From positions 914,451-978,450 of the forward strand of contig NZ_LT891970.1 of NCBI RefSeq assembly GCF_900186505.1: 64,000 nucleotides of DNA, in the 5' to 3' direction. Positions 26,079-33,923 of the stretch are shown one piece after another. The first letter of the stretch is position 1. Every line of letters starts with the position of its first letter. The position numbers and the translations under genes are program-made. Source of the stretch: Enorma phocaeensis (lineage in GTDB: Bacteria; Actinomycetota; Coriobacteriia; Coriobacteriales; Coriobacteriaceae). The notes under the pieces were generated by a model. That model searched no databases. It was not told the DNA's origin and worked only from the letters and a program-made list of their open reading frames with translations.

Positions 26079-29000
26079 ATGCCCAAACGGGAAGATATCA
26101 AGCGGATTCTTGTCATCGGGTCGGGTCCGATCGTCATCGGCCAAGCGTGCGAGTTCGATTACTCGGGCACGCAGGCTTGCAAGGTTCTCAAAGAGGACGG
26201 CTACGAGGTCATCTTGGTGAACTCGAACCCCGCGACGATCATGACCGATCCCGAACTCGCCGATAGAACCTACGTTGAGCCGGTTACACCGGAGTTCATC
26301 GAACGGGTTATCGAGGCCGAGCATCCCGATGCGCTGCTGCCGACGCTAGGAGGGCAGACCGGCCTCAATGCTGCGGTCGAGCTCGCCAAGTCGGGGGTGC
26401 TCGACCGGTATGGTGTCGAGATGATCGGCTGCGACCTTGCTGCCATCGAGCGTGGCGAGGATCGCAAGCTCTTCAATGAGGCGATGGCGGAGATCGGGCT
26501 CGAGGTCGCTCGCAGCGGATATGCCTATTCCATCGAGGATGCGATTGCCATTGCTGGGCGGGTGGGGTACCCGTGCGTTTTGCGTCCAAGCTTCACCCTC
26601 GGCGGCGCGGGCGGAGGCATCGCGCGCAGCGAGCAAGAGCTGATCGAAGTCGTGCGCCAGGGCCTCGAGCTCAGTCCCGCCCACGAGGTGCTGGTCGAGG
26701 AGAGCATCGAGGGATGGAAGGAATACGAGATGGAGGTCATGCGCGACCGTGCCGGCAACGGCATCATCGTTTGCTCCATCGAAAACCTCGATCCCATGGG
26801 CGTGCACACGGGCGATTCCATCACCGTAGCGCCTGCGCAGACGCTTTCTGATCTCGAGTACCAGCGCATGCGCGTCGCTTCGTTGGCAATCCTCGAGAAG
26901 ATCGGGGTCGAGACGGGCGGCTCAAACGTTCAGTTCGCGGTAAATCCCCAAAACGGGCGTCTCATCGTCATCGAGATGAACCCTCGTGTCTCGCGATCGT
27001 CCGCTCTCGCATCGAAGGCAACGGGTTTTCCCATCGCGAAGGCGGCGGCGCGCCTCGCCGTGGGATATACGCTCGACGAGATCGTGAACGATATCACCGG
27101 TGCCACCCCGGCATGCTTCGAGCCGGCGATCGACTACTGCGTGGTCAAGATGCCGCGCTTCGCGTTCGAGAAGTTTAAGGGGGCCGATGACACCCTTTCG
27201 ACGCGCATGAAGGCAGTGGGTGAGGTCATGGCCATCGGCCGCACCTTCGAGGAGGCCCTGGGCAAAGCCGTGAGGTCGCTCGAAGACGGGCATCTGGGTA
27301 TCATGCCCGTTGGGAAGGACGGGGAAGGTCTTAGGGCTGAGGATGACGATGCCCTTGCAAAGCAGATCGCAACTCCTACGGGTGAGCGCATCTTCTCGGT
27401 GGTCGAGGCCGTGCGGCGCGGATGGGATACGGCGCGCGTGCATGGTTTGAGCGGTATAGACCCCTGGTTCATCGAACGCCTGCGCGACATGGTTGCCGTT
27501 CGTGCGTGCATCGAGGGTCTGCGCATCGAGGACATCGATGCCGAGTCGATGCTTTTGCTCAAGCAGTACGGAACAAGCGACGCCGAGATCGCCGAGATCA
27601 CGGCTACCGATGAGCGCTTCGTCCGCGCGTATCGCCACGGCCTGGGCGTCCTGCCCTGCATGAAGACGGTGGATACCTGCGCTGGCGAATTCGCGTGCAG
27701 CACCGAGTACCATTACAAGACCTACGAGGCTCCGGTGATGCAGGTCGGTTCCACCGCGCCCGCGAACCAGAACGAGTGCGCGCCGACGACCAAACCGAAG
27801 ATCATGATCTTAGGGGCCGGCCCGAACCGCATCGGACAGGGAATCGAGTTCGATTATTGCTGCGTGCATGCGAGCTATGCGCTCGAGGATCGGGGCTTCG
27901 AGACCATAATGGTCAACTGCAACCCCGAGACGGTCTCAACTGATTACGATACGAGCGATCGGCTGTACTTCGAGCCGCTCACCTACGAGGACGTCATGGA
28001 CATCATAGACGTGGAGCGGCCCGATGGCGTTATCGTCACGCTGGGCGGTCAAACGCCGCTTAAGCTCGCCCGCCCGCTCGAGCAGGCTGGCGTGCGCATC
28101 CTGGGAACGCAGCCCGCCGCCATCGATCTAGCCGAGGACCGCGAGCGCTTCAGCGCCCTCCTCGACGATCTGGGAATCCTGTACCCGCCGTCGGGCGAGG
28201 CACGGAGCTTCGAAGAGGCCGAGCGCGTCGCTGAGCGCATCGGATTTCCGCTGCTCGTGCGTCCGAGCTATGTTCTCGGCGGCCGTGGCATGATGATCGC
28301 CTACGATGCGGAGCACCTGCGTTCCTATATGGAGGAGGCGGTGCGCGTATCCCCCGACTATCCCGTTTATCTCGATCGTTTCCTCGAAGGTGCCACGGAA
28401 TGCGATGTCGATGCGCTGTGCGATGGCAATGAGGTCTACATCGGGGGCATCCTTGAGCACATAGAGGAGGCGGGCATCCATTCAGGAGACTCCGCAACGT
28501 GCATTCCGCCGTTTTCCTTCTCGGACGAGCTGTGTGCAAAGCTCCGCGAGACAACGGCGCGCATCGCACTTGCGGTGCACGTCCAGGGCCTTGTGAATGT
28601 GCAGTACGCCATTCAGGGAGATACGGTTTACGTCATCGAGGCGAATCCCCGCGCAAGCAGGACGGTGCCCTTTATCTCAAAAGCGACGGGCGTCCCCCTT
28701 GCGAAATGCGCCGCACGCATCATGGCGGGTGAGAGTATCGCGGACCTTGGCCTGCCAGCAGACGATCGTCAGCTCGGGCGCTTCTGCATGAAGGAAGCGG
28801 TGATGCCTTGGGGACGGTTCCCCGGTGCTGACGTGGCGCTGGGCCCCGAGATGAAATCCACCGGCGAGGTCATGGGCATCGCGAAGAGCTACCCGGAAGC
28901 GTATGCCAAGACCCAGCTCGCCATCAGCTACGAGCTGCCCACTCCGGCGAGTGGCAAGGTCTTCATATCGGTGAACGACCGCGACAAGCGCACCATTCTC

Positions 29001-29372
29001 CCGCTCGCTCGCATCTTGCGATACCTGGGATTCGAGATCTGCTCGACGGAAGGCACCGCACGCGTGCTCGCGGGCGGAAACGTCCCGTGCGAGATCGTGC
29101 GCAAGTTCAGCGGCGAGCACCCCAACATCGTCGATATGGTTGCATCTGGCGAGATCGCGTTCATGATCAACACGCCCTTTGGTCAGGAGGCGCGCGGAGA
29201 CGGGTACCGATTGCGCACCGAGGCTGTCCGCCGGGGCGTAACCTGCATCACGGCGCTCTCCGCAGCGAATGCCTTTGTCGCCGCTATTGAAGCTACCCAA
29301 TCGACGCAAGGCGAGCAACCCGGCGCTTTCGAGGTCATCGCTCTTCAAGATCTTCCACGTTTCGAGGCATAG
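26079..29372 (+). CDS. carB: Carbamoyl-phosphate synthase large subunit
   Basis: This 1097-residue subunit makes carbamoyl phosphate from bicarbonate, ammonia and two ATP. It has two homologous ATP-grasp halves, beginning VIGSGPIVIGQACEFDYSG and ILGAGPNRIGQGIEFDYCC. The C-terminal methylglyoxal-synthase-like allosteric domain follows (GKVFISVNDRDKRTILPLAR onwards), which in other bacteria binds UMP or ornithine. The frame is open further upstream, but CCAAGGAGAGCAATC places the start at ATG 26079. It forms an operon with carA. Confidence 0.97.
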   Translation: MPKREDIKRILVIGSGPIVIGQACEFDYSGTQACKVLKEDGYEVILVNSNPATIMTDPELADRTYVEPVTPEFIERVIEAEHPDALLPTLGGQTGLNAAVELAKSGVLDRYGVEMIGCDLAAIERGEDRKLFNEAMAEIGLEVARSGYAYSIEDAIAIAGRVGYPCVLRPSFTLGGAGGGIARSEQELIEVVRQGLELSPAHEVLVEESIEGWKEYEMEVMRDRAGNGIIVCSIENLDPMGVHTGDSITVAPAQTLSDLEYQRMRVASLAILEKIGVETGGSNVQFAVNPQNGRLIVIEMNPRVSRSSALASKATGFPIAKAAARLAVGYTLDEIVNDITGATPACFEPAIDYCVVKMPRFAFEKFKGADDTLSTRMKAVGEVMAIGRTFEEALGKAVRSLEDGHLGIMPVGKDGEGLRAEDDDALAKQIATPTGERIFSVVEAVRRGWDTARVHGLSGIDPWFIERLRDMVAVRACIEGLRIEDIDAESMLLLKQYGTSDAEIAEITATDERFVRAYRHGLGVLPCMKTVDTCAGEFACSTEYHYKTYEAPVMQVGSTAPANQNECAPTTKPKIMILGAGPNRIGQGIEFDYCCVHASYALEDRGFETIMVNCNPETVSTDYDTSDRLYFEPLTYEDVMDIIDVERPDGVIVTLGGQTPLKLARPLEQAGVRILGTQPAAIDLAEDRERFSALLDDLGILYPPSGEARSFEEAERVAERIGFPLLVRPSYVLGGRGMMIAYDAEHLRSYMEEAVRVSPDYPVYLDRFLEGATECDVDALCDGNEVYIGGILEHIEEAGIHSGDSATCIPPFSFSDELCAKLRETTARIALAVHVQGLVNVQYAIQGDTVYVIEANPRASRTVPFISKATGVPLAKCAARIMAGESIADLGLPADDRQLGRFCMKEAVMPWGRFPGADVALGPEMKSTGEVMGIAKSYPEAYAKTQLAISYELPTPASGKVFISVNDRDKRTILPLARILRYLGFEICSTEGTARVLAGGNVPCEIVRKFSGEHPNIVDMVASGEIAFMINTPFGQEARGDGYRLRTEAVRRGVTCITALSAANAFVAAIEATQSTQGEQPGAFEVIALQDLPRFEA

Positions 29373-29500
29373 TTGCTGGCGGATAAGATGCATCTACTAT
29401 GTGAATGGCTGGGTATCGTGGAAGGCATCAGGGTGGTTGCGCCTATGTGTCAGGATAGGTGAACTATCATCGTGAGGGCTTTGCACGAAAGGGGCGAACG

Positions 29501-30592
29501 ATGATTGAAGTATCCAATGATGCATGGGCGATAGACCGATCAGAGCTCTCGGAACTGCTTTGCCGCCTATCCCAAGCAAAGGCGCCCTCTGGTTTTGAGG
29601 ACGAGGTCGTCGAGGTGGTGCGTGACTTCTGCCAAGGGTGGGCGACGGTTGACGTCGACTCCCTTCTCAACGTCACCATCACACCCAATACCGTGACCGG
29701 GGAAAAGCCGCTGCTGCTTCTGGATGCGCATGGCGACGAGGTGGGGGCGCTGGTGCGCGCCATCAAAGCGAACGGCACCATGAGCTTCGTGGAGCTCGGA
29801 CGCTTTACCAAGGGCACTATGGGCGGTCAGGACGTGTACGTGCGCATGGCTGATGGCGAATGGGTGCGCGGCGTCATGGGGGTCCGACCCCCTCATTTCT
29901 CTGCTGTGAACCAAGGAGGGGAATCGGAGGTCCTCCTCGACATCGGCGCGGTTTCGAAGAGCGATGCCATCGAGCGCTTTGGAGCGGGGATCGGCGAGCC
30001 GGTGGTGCCAGCGACCCACTATTCGTACGATGAAGGACGCGACATCGCTGTGGGAAAGGCGTTCGACTGCCGCGCCGGCGTATGCGCCCTGCTTATCGCG
30101 TTGCGCAGGCTCTCGTGCCTCGAGAACCTGCCGGTGGATGTCGTGGGATGCGTTTCCGCCCAGGAAGAGGTTGGTGAACGCGGCATCGCCGAAGTGGTTC
30201 GCCGCGTCAAGCCGGATATCGCGTTCGCGTTCGAGGGCTGTCCCGCCGATGACACGTTCGTGCCGGCAGATGAGGTGCAGACCGCGCTCGGATGCGGACC
30301 GATGTTCAGGTATTTCGATGTGAGCATGATCACGAACCCGCGCTACCAACGCTTTGTTTTGGCACTTGCCGGGCGGGAAGGGATAGCCTGTCAGACATCG
30401 GTGCGCGCAGGCGGTTCCACGAACGGTGGTCCGCTCCACACGCACGGGGTGCCGTGCGTGGTGGCGGGCGTACCGTGCCGTTACATCCATGCCGGCACGG
30501 CTCTTTGCGCGCTGTCCGACATCGAGTCGGCGGCACGGATTGCAGTTGCTACGGCATGTGCGCTCGACGAGAAGCTGGTGCGCTCGTTCTGA
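29501..30592 (+). CDS. M42-family metallo-aminopeptidase
   Basis: This 363-residue peptidase probably acts in the cytoplasm as a large tetrahedral complex, like other M42 enzymes. The two-metal site is visible as DAHGDEVG (His and Asp), FDCRAGV (bridging Asp), AQEEVGERG (catalytic Glu and metal Glu), and the later IHAGTAL. ATG 29501 follows AAAGGGGCGAACG and is preferred to the upstream ATG at 29459. Substrate preference is not readable; relatives are annotated as glutamyl aminopeptidases or endoglucanases by homology. Confidence 0.87.
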   Translation: MIEVSNDAWAIDRSELSELLCRLSQAKAPSGFEDEVVEVVRDFCQGWATVDVDSLLNVTITPNTVTGEKPLLLLDAHGDEVGALVRAIKANGTMSFVELGRFTKGTMGGQDVYVRMADGEWVRGVMGVRPPHFSAVNQGGESEVLLDIGAVSKSDAIERFGAGIGEPVVPATHYSYDEGRDIAVGKAFDCRAGVCALLIALRRLSCLENLPVDVVGCVSAQEEVGERGIAEVVRRVKPDIAFAFEGCPADDTFVPADEVQTALGCGPMFRYFDVSMITNPRYQRFVLALAGREGIACQTSVRAGGSTNGGPLHTHGVPCVVAGVPCRYIHAGTALCALSDIESAARIAVATACALDEKLVRSF

Positions 30593-30700
30593 GGACCGCT
30601 TGCCTCGCTGCGGCGATAACGAGGGCCTGTATGGCGGGCGAGCGCGCCGGCGAGGGTGTAATGCCTTAGAACGCGCGAGTTTGAAGGGGAGGACTTTGAG

Positions 30701-31087
30701 ATGGCGCGACCGCGGGGGAGCGGCTATTCCGTTGATGTGCGCCGTGCGGCGGCTGAGCTGTTTGCCGCCGGCAAAGGCTATCGCGTGGCAGCCCGCACGC
30801 TCGCTATTCCAGAGACCGTCGCTCGATCGTGGGCGAGAACCTTCGCAGTAGGGGGCGCGGACGCCCTCCTTGCCAGCCCGCAGCATCGAACGTCATACGA
30901 ATTGGAGGTCAAGGTTGCGGCAGCGCACGACCACGTGGACCGTGGCAAGAGCCTACGCGAGGTCATGGTGGCTCATGGCATAGCCAGCGAGGCGGCGCTG
31001 AGGCTCTGGTGTCGAAAGTACCGCGCGGGCGGGGCGGAGGCCCTCGCGGAACGCCCCCGTGGCCCTAAACCGCGCGGTAACGCATGA
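30701..31087 (+). CDS. Transposase OrfA-like double helix-turn-helix protein, no OrfB
   Basis: This 128-residue basic protein carries two HTH units, one at about 13-45 (RRAAAELFAAGKGYRVAART onward) and one at 82-108 (REVMVAHGIASEAALRLWCRKY). The tail is Arg/Pro-rich. This is the layout of the first ORF of IS3/IS150-family elements, which binds the terminal repeats. No OrfB integrase frame and no clear terminal repeats are seen around it. It has its own good ribosome-binding site GGGGAGG. It may be an IS remnant or a captured regulator; the sequence does not decide. Confidence 0.7.
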   Translation: MARPRGSGYSVDVRRAAAELFAAGKGYRVAARTLAIPETVARSWARTFAVGGADALLASPQHRTSYELEVKVAAAHDHVDRGKSLREVMVAHGIASEAALRLWCRKYRAGGAEALAERPRGPKPRGNA

Positions 31088-31213
31088 ACACGAGAGAAAC
31101 ATCTTCTGCAGGGTAGCATTTACACGACAGGCGCACATCGTTCGAGTACTATAGAAACGATGCCGTAGCGCTTTGCGCTGCGGCGCGAACATCGACATCT
31201 GAGAGGAATCATC

Positions 31214-32398
31214 ATGCTTAACGCTATAGAGGTTTCGCCTAAGGTTTGGTGGGTTGGCGGCATCGACTGGAACGAGCGGTCGTTCCATGGATACACCACC
31301 GAGCGCGGTATCACCTACAATGCCTACCTCATCATGGACGAGACGGTGACGCTCATCGACACCGCCAAGGCCACCTTCACCGATGAGTTCATCCAGCGAA
31401 TCAGCCAGGTGGTCGATCCGGCCCAGATCGGCTTGGTCGTGACGAATCACGTCGAGATGGACCACTCTGGCAGTTTGCCGAAGATCCATGAGCTCGCGCC
31501 CAATGCGCGCATCGTGGCGAGTGCCCCCGCCGGCGTGAACGAGATCCGCGCCCATTTTGGCATCGAGGTCGAGGGCGTGAAGACCGGCGACTCCATCTGC
31601 ATCGGCGAGCGCACGCTTCATTTCGTGCAGACTCCCATGGTGCACTGGCCGGATAACATGGTCACCTGGTGCCCCGAGGACGGCATCCTCTTCTCCAACG
31701 ATGCGTTCGGCCAGCACTTCGCCACCACGAAGCGCTTCGATGACGAGAACGATCTGTGCGAGGTCATGAAGCAGGCCAAGAAGTACTATGCCAACATCGT
31801 ATGGCCCTACGGTGCCCAGGTGCAGAAGGCCATGGCTGCCCTTGCCGGCCTCGATATCAAGCTCATCGCTCCTTCGCATGGCGTGATGTGGCGCAGCCAT
31901 ATCGCCGAGATCCTTGAGCGCTACCAGGCATGGAGCACCTACCAGACGGAGGAGAAGGCCGTCGTGGTCTACGACTCCATGTGGCATTCGACCGAGTCGA
32001 TGGCGCGCGAGATCTGCGATGCTTTCATCAAGGAGGGCGTTTCCGCTCAGCTTATCGATGTGAAGAACACGCATATCTCGGACATTATGCTGTATCTTGC
32101 GGACGCACGCTACGTTGCGTGCGGGTCGCCTACGCTTAACTCCAACATGATGCCTACCATGGCGAGCTTCCTTACCTACATGCGCGGTCTCTCGCCCAAG
32201 AACGACCAGCGCATCGGCATCGCGTTCGGCAGCTACGGTTGGGCACCGCTCGGTCCCAAGCAGGTATATGCCGAGATGGAGAACATGAAGTTCAACATGG
32301 CCTGCCCCGTCATCGCGCAGCAGTGGATTCCGTCTGCGGAGAACCTTGCCGAGCTTCAGGCTCAGGTAGCTCAGATCGTCGAGGACGCCCGCGCGTAG
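31214..32398 (+). CDS. A-type flavoprotein (flavodiiron protein, FprA family)
   Basis: This 394-residue cytoplasmic enzyme reduces O2 to water or NO to N2O in anaerobes. The metallo-beta-lactamase-like half holds the diiron ligands: HVEMDHSG (HxExD) near residue 77, then VHWPDNMVTW and SNDAFGQH, and later PSHGVMW. The C-terminal flavodoxin domain starts at VVYDSMWHSTESMA near 257 and ends about residue 390. AGAGGAA precedes ATG 31214. It stands alone and ends in its own terminator. No rubredoxin gene is adjacent. Confidence 0.92.
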   Translation: MLNAIEVSPKVWWVGGIDWNERSFHGYTTERGITYNAYLIMDETVTLIDTAKATFTDEFIQRISQVVDPAQIGLVVTNHVEMDHSGSLPKIHELAPNARIVASAPAGVNEIRAHFGIEVEGVKTGDSICIGERTLHFVQTPMVHWPDNMVTWCPEDGILFSNDAFGQHFATTKRFDDENDLCEVMKQAKKYYANIVWPYGAQVQKAMAALAGLDIKLIAPSHGVMWRSHIAEILERYQAWSTYQTEEKAVVVYDSMWHSTESMAREICDAFIKEGVSAQLIDVKNTHISDIMLYLADARYVACGSPTLNSNMMPTMASFLTYMRGLSPKNDQRIGIAFGSYGWAPLGPKQVYAEMENMKFNMACPVIAQQWIPSAENLAELQAQVAQIVEDARA

Positions 32399-32438
32399 GA
32401 CAGGCTTCATCGGAGCGACTTGATAGTGCTGCATATGC

Positions 32439-32464
32439 GGCGGTCGGGCAAGCGCCCGGCCGCC
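32439..32464 (+). terminator. Hairpin after the flavodiiron gene
   Basis: GGCGG-T-CGGGC pairs with GCCCG-G-CCGCC around an AAGC loop. It is followed by GTCTCTTGTCTC, only weakly T-rich. Confidence 0.6.
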
Positions 32465-32671
32465 GTCTCTTGTCTCGGCGAGTTGCGTGGCGTTCAGCTG
32501 GACGAAACGCCATCCCCTCTGCAGCCCTTTTGGTAGCGCTCATGATCATCGGGAACCGAGCGCTGCCAATGGAGGGGTGGTATCCCAACCAAAACGAAGC
32601 GGCATGCAAACAACAGCAAGAGCTATTGGACTATACTGAATCAATCTGCTGCTTTGTGCGAGAGGGTGCTT

Positions 32672-32827
32672 ATGTCTCTATTGGGAATCTTGATCGCATC
32701 TCCCCTACTCGTGGCCGTTGCCCTGCTAGCGTTTCGGACAGACCGCGCGCGCGATGCCATCGTTGTGCTGTCCGCAGCGGTAATAGGCATCGCGAGCGTC
32801 TGCGTGGCGGTGGCATTTCTGGCTTAG
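32672..32827 (+). pseudogene. echA: 5' fragment of echA-echB, cut by IS30-family insertion
   Basis: ATG 32672 with GAGAGGGTGCTT ahead starts MSLLGILIASPLLVAVALLA, a first transmembrane helix, and a second helix follows (IVVLSAAVIGIASVC). The frame ends at a TAG formed inside the IS left end after 51 codons. The coding DNA before the IS ends at 32822. Joined to the sequence after the IS at 33926 (one GG copy removed), the frame continues FLGNPTTFPFDPGLSLVG without a break. This fragment is therefore the missing N-terminus of the EchA-like subunit. Confidence 0.85.
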
Positions 32828-33923
32828 TTTTTCATTCCAAGTGCAACAACGCCCGATGGGGACGGCCCATGGCGCCCTGATACGATGGTGCTTGCGACGA
32901 CAACATCATCAGGAGGCAGCCATGGGCCGGTACAGCCATCTTACCATCGAGGAGCGCGAGGACGTCATGTGCCTGCGCAGGCAGGGGAAGGGCGTCTCCG
33001 AGATCGCCCGCGAGATCCACAGGGACAAGTCCACCGTGTCCAGGGAGCTCGCGCGCAACTCCTGCGCCGCGTCGACCGCGCGCCCCTGGTACCGGGCCTC
33101 GACCGCCCAGCGGCGCTACGAGGCGCGCAGGGAGGCGTGCCGCAGGCCGCGGCTGCTCGACGACCCCGAGAGGCTCGAGCTCGTCAGGGAGCACGTGCTC
33201 GAGGGGCGCTGGTCGCCCGAGCAGCTGGAGGGGCGCATCCGCCTCGAGCGCCCCGACCTCGCCGTCAGCGACACGACGATCTACCGCGCGATCGGCTCCG
33301 GCTCGCTCGACCGCTGCGTGGGCGGCCGAAGGGCGTCGGCGAGGCTGAGGCGCGGCGGCAGGCGGCGGAAGCGCCGGGACGGCTCCGAGCTGCGCGGGAA
33401 GATCAAGGTGTCGCACGAGCTCTCCGAGCGGCCCGCCGAGGCGGGCGCCCGCTCGCGGGTCGGCGACTGGGAGGGCGACACGGTCGCCGGGCGCGCCGGC
33501 GGCGCGTGCCTCGTCACCATGGTCGACCGCATGAGCGGCTACCTGGCCGGCCGCAAGTCGCCCTCGAAGAGGAAGGGCGACGTGAGGGGGGCGATGGTCG
33601 AGTCGATGCGCGGCCACGCCGTGGAGACCGTCACCCTGGACCGGGGCAAGGAGTTCGCCGAGCACGCCCTGTTCACCGAGGCCGTCGGGGCCGAGTGCTA
33701 CTTCTGCCCGCCGCACCACCCGTGGGACCGCGGGACCAACGAGAACACCAACGGGCTGCTGAGGCAGTACTTCCCAAAGGGCTGCGACCTGGACGCCGTG
33801 AGCGACGAGGAGGTCGAGAGGGTGTACGATGAGCTGAACCGCAGGCCTCGCAAGCGCCTGGGGTATCTGACGCCGTACGAGGTCTACCGATCGGCCTCGT
33901 TGCACTTGCTGTGAAAAACTAAG
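32823..33923 (+). mobile_element. IS30-family insertion sequence (1101 bp) inside echA
   Basis: The element has 25-bp imperfect terminal inverted repeats at 32823-32847 and 33899-33923 (22 of 25 identical; both start CTTAGTTTTTCA and end CAAGTGCAAC). It is flanked by a GG duplication at 32821-32822 and 33924-33925. One transposase gene fills it. Its GC content is visibly higher than that of the surrounding ech genes. The boundary is supported because excision with one GG copy restores the echA frame. Confidence 0.88.
32922..33914 (+). CDS. IS30-family transposase
   Basis: This 330-residue transposase begins MGRYSHLTIEEREDVMCLRR with the N-terminal HTH (GKGVSEIAREIHRDKSTVSRE), typical of IS30. 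The DDE catalytic core shows GDWEGDTVAG (first Asp), TLDRGKEFAEH (second Asp) and HPWDRGTNENTNGLLRQYFP (Glu in NEN). The frame is open upstream to 32841, but AGGAGG at 32911-32916 places the start at ATG 32922. The stop lies within the right inverted repeat. It appears full length and potentially active. Confidence 0.94.
   Translation: MGRYSHLTIEEREDVMCLRRQGKGVSEIAREIHRDKSTVSRELARNSCAASTARPWYRASTAQRRYEARREACRRPRLLDDPERLELVREHVLEGRWSPEQLEGRIRLERPDLAVSDTTIYRAIGSGSLDRCVGGRRASARLRRGGRRRKRRDGSELRGKIKVSHELSERPAEAGARSRVGDWEGDTVAGRAGGACLVTMVDRMSGYLAGRKSPSKRKGDVRGAMVESMRGHAVETVTLDRGKEFAEHALFTEAVGAECYFCPPHHPWDRGTNENTNGLLRQYFPKGCDLDAVSDEEVERVYDELNRRPRKRLGYLTPYEVYRSASLHLL

Noticed and set aside
29567..30886. 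439-codon antisense frame across the M42 peptidase
   Set aside because: No motif and no ribosome-binding site; the plus-strand gene has all metal ligands.
32239..32880. 213-codon plus-strand frame between the flavodiiron gene and the IS
   Set aside because: It overlaps the real 3' end of the flavodiiron gene and the ech fragment in a different frame and has no family pattern.
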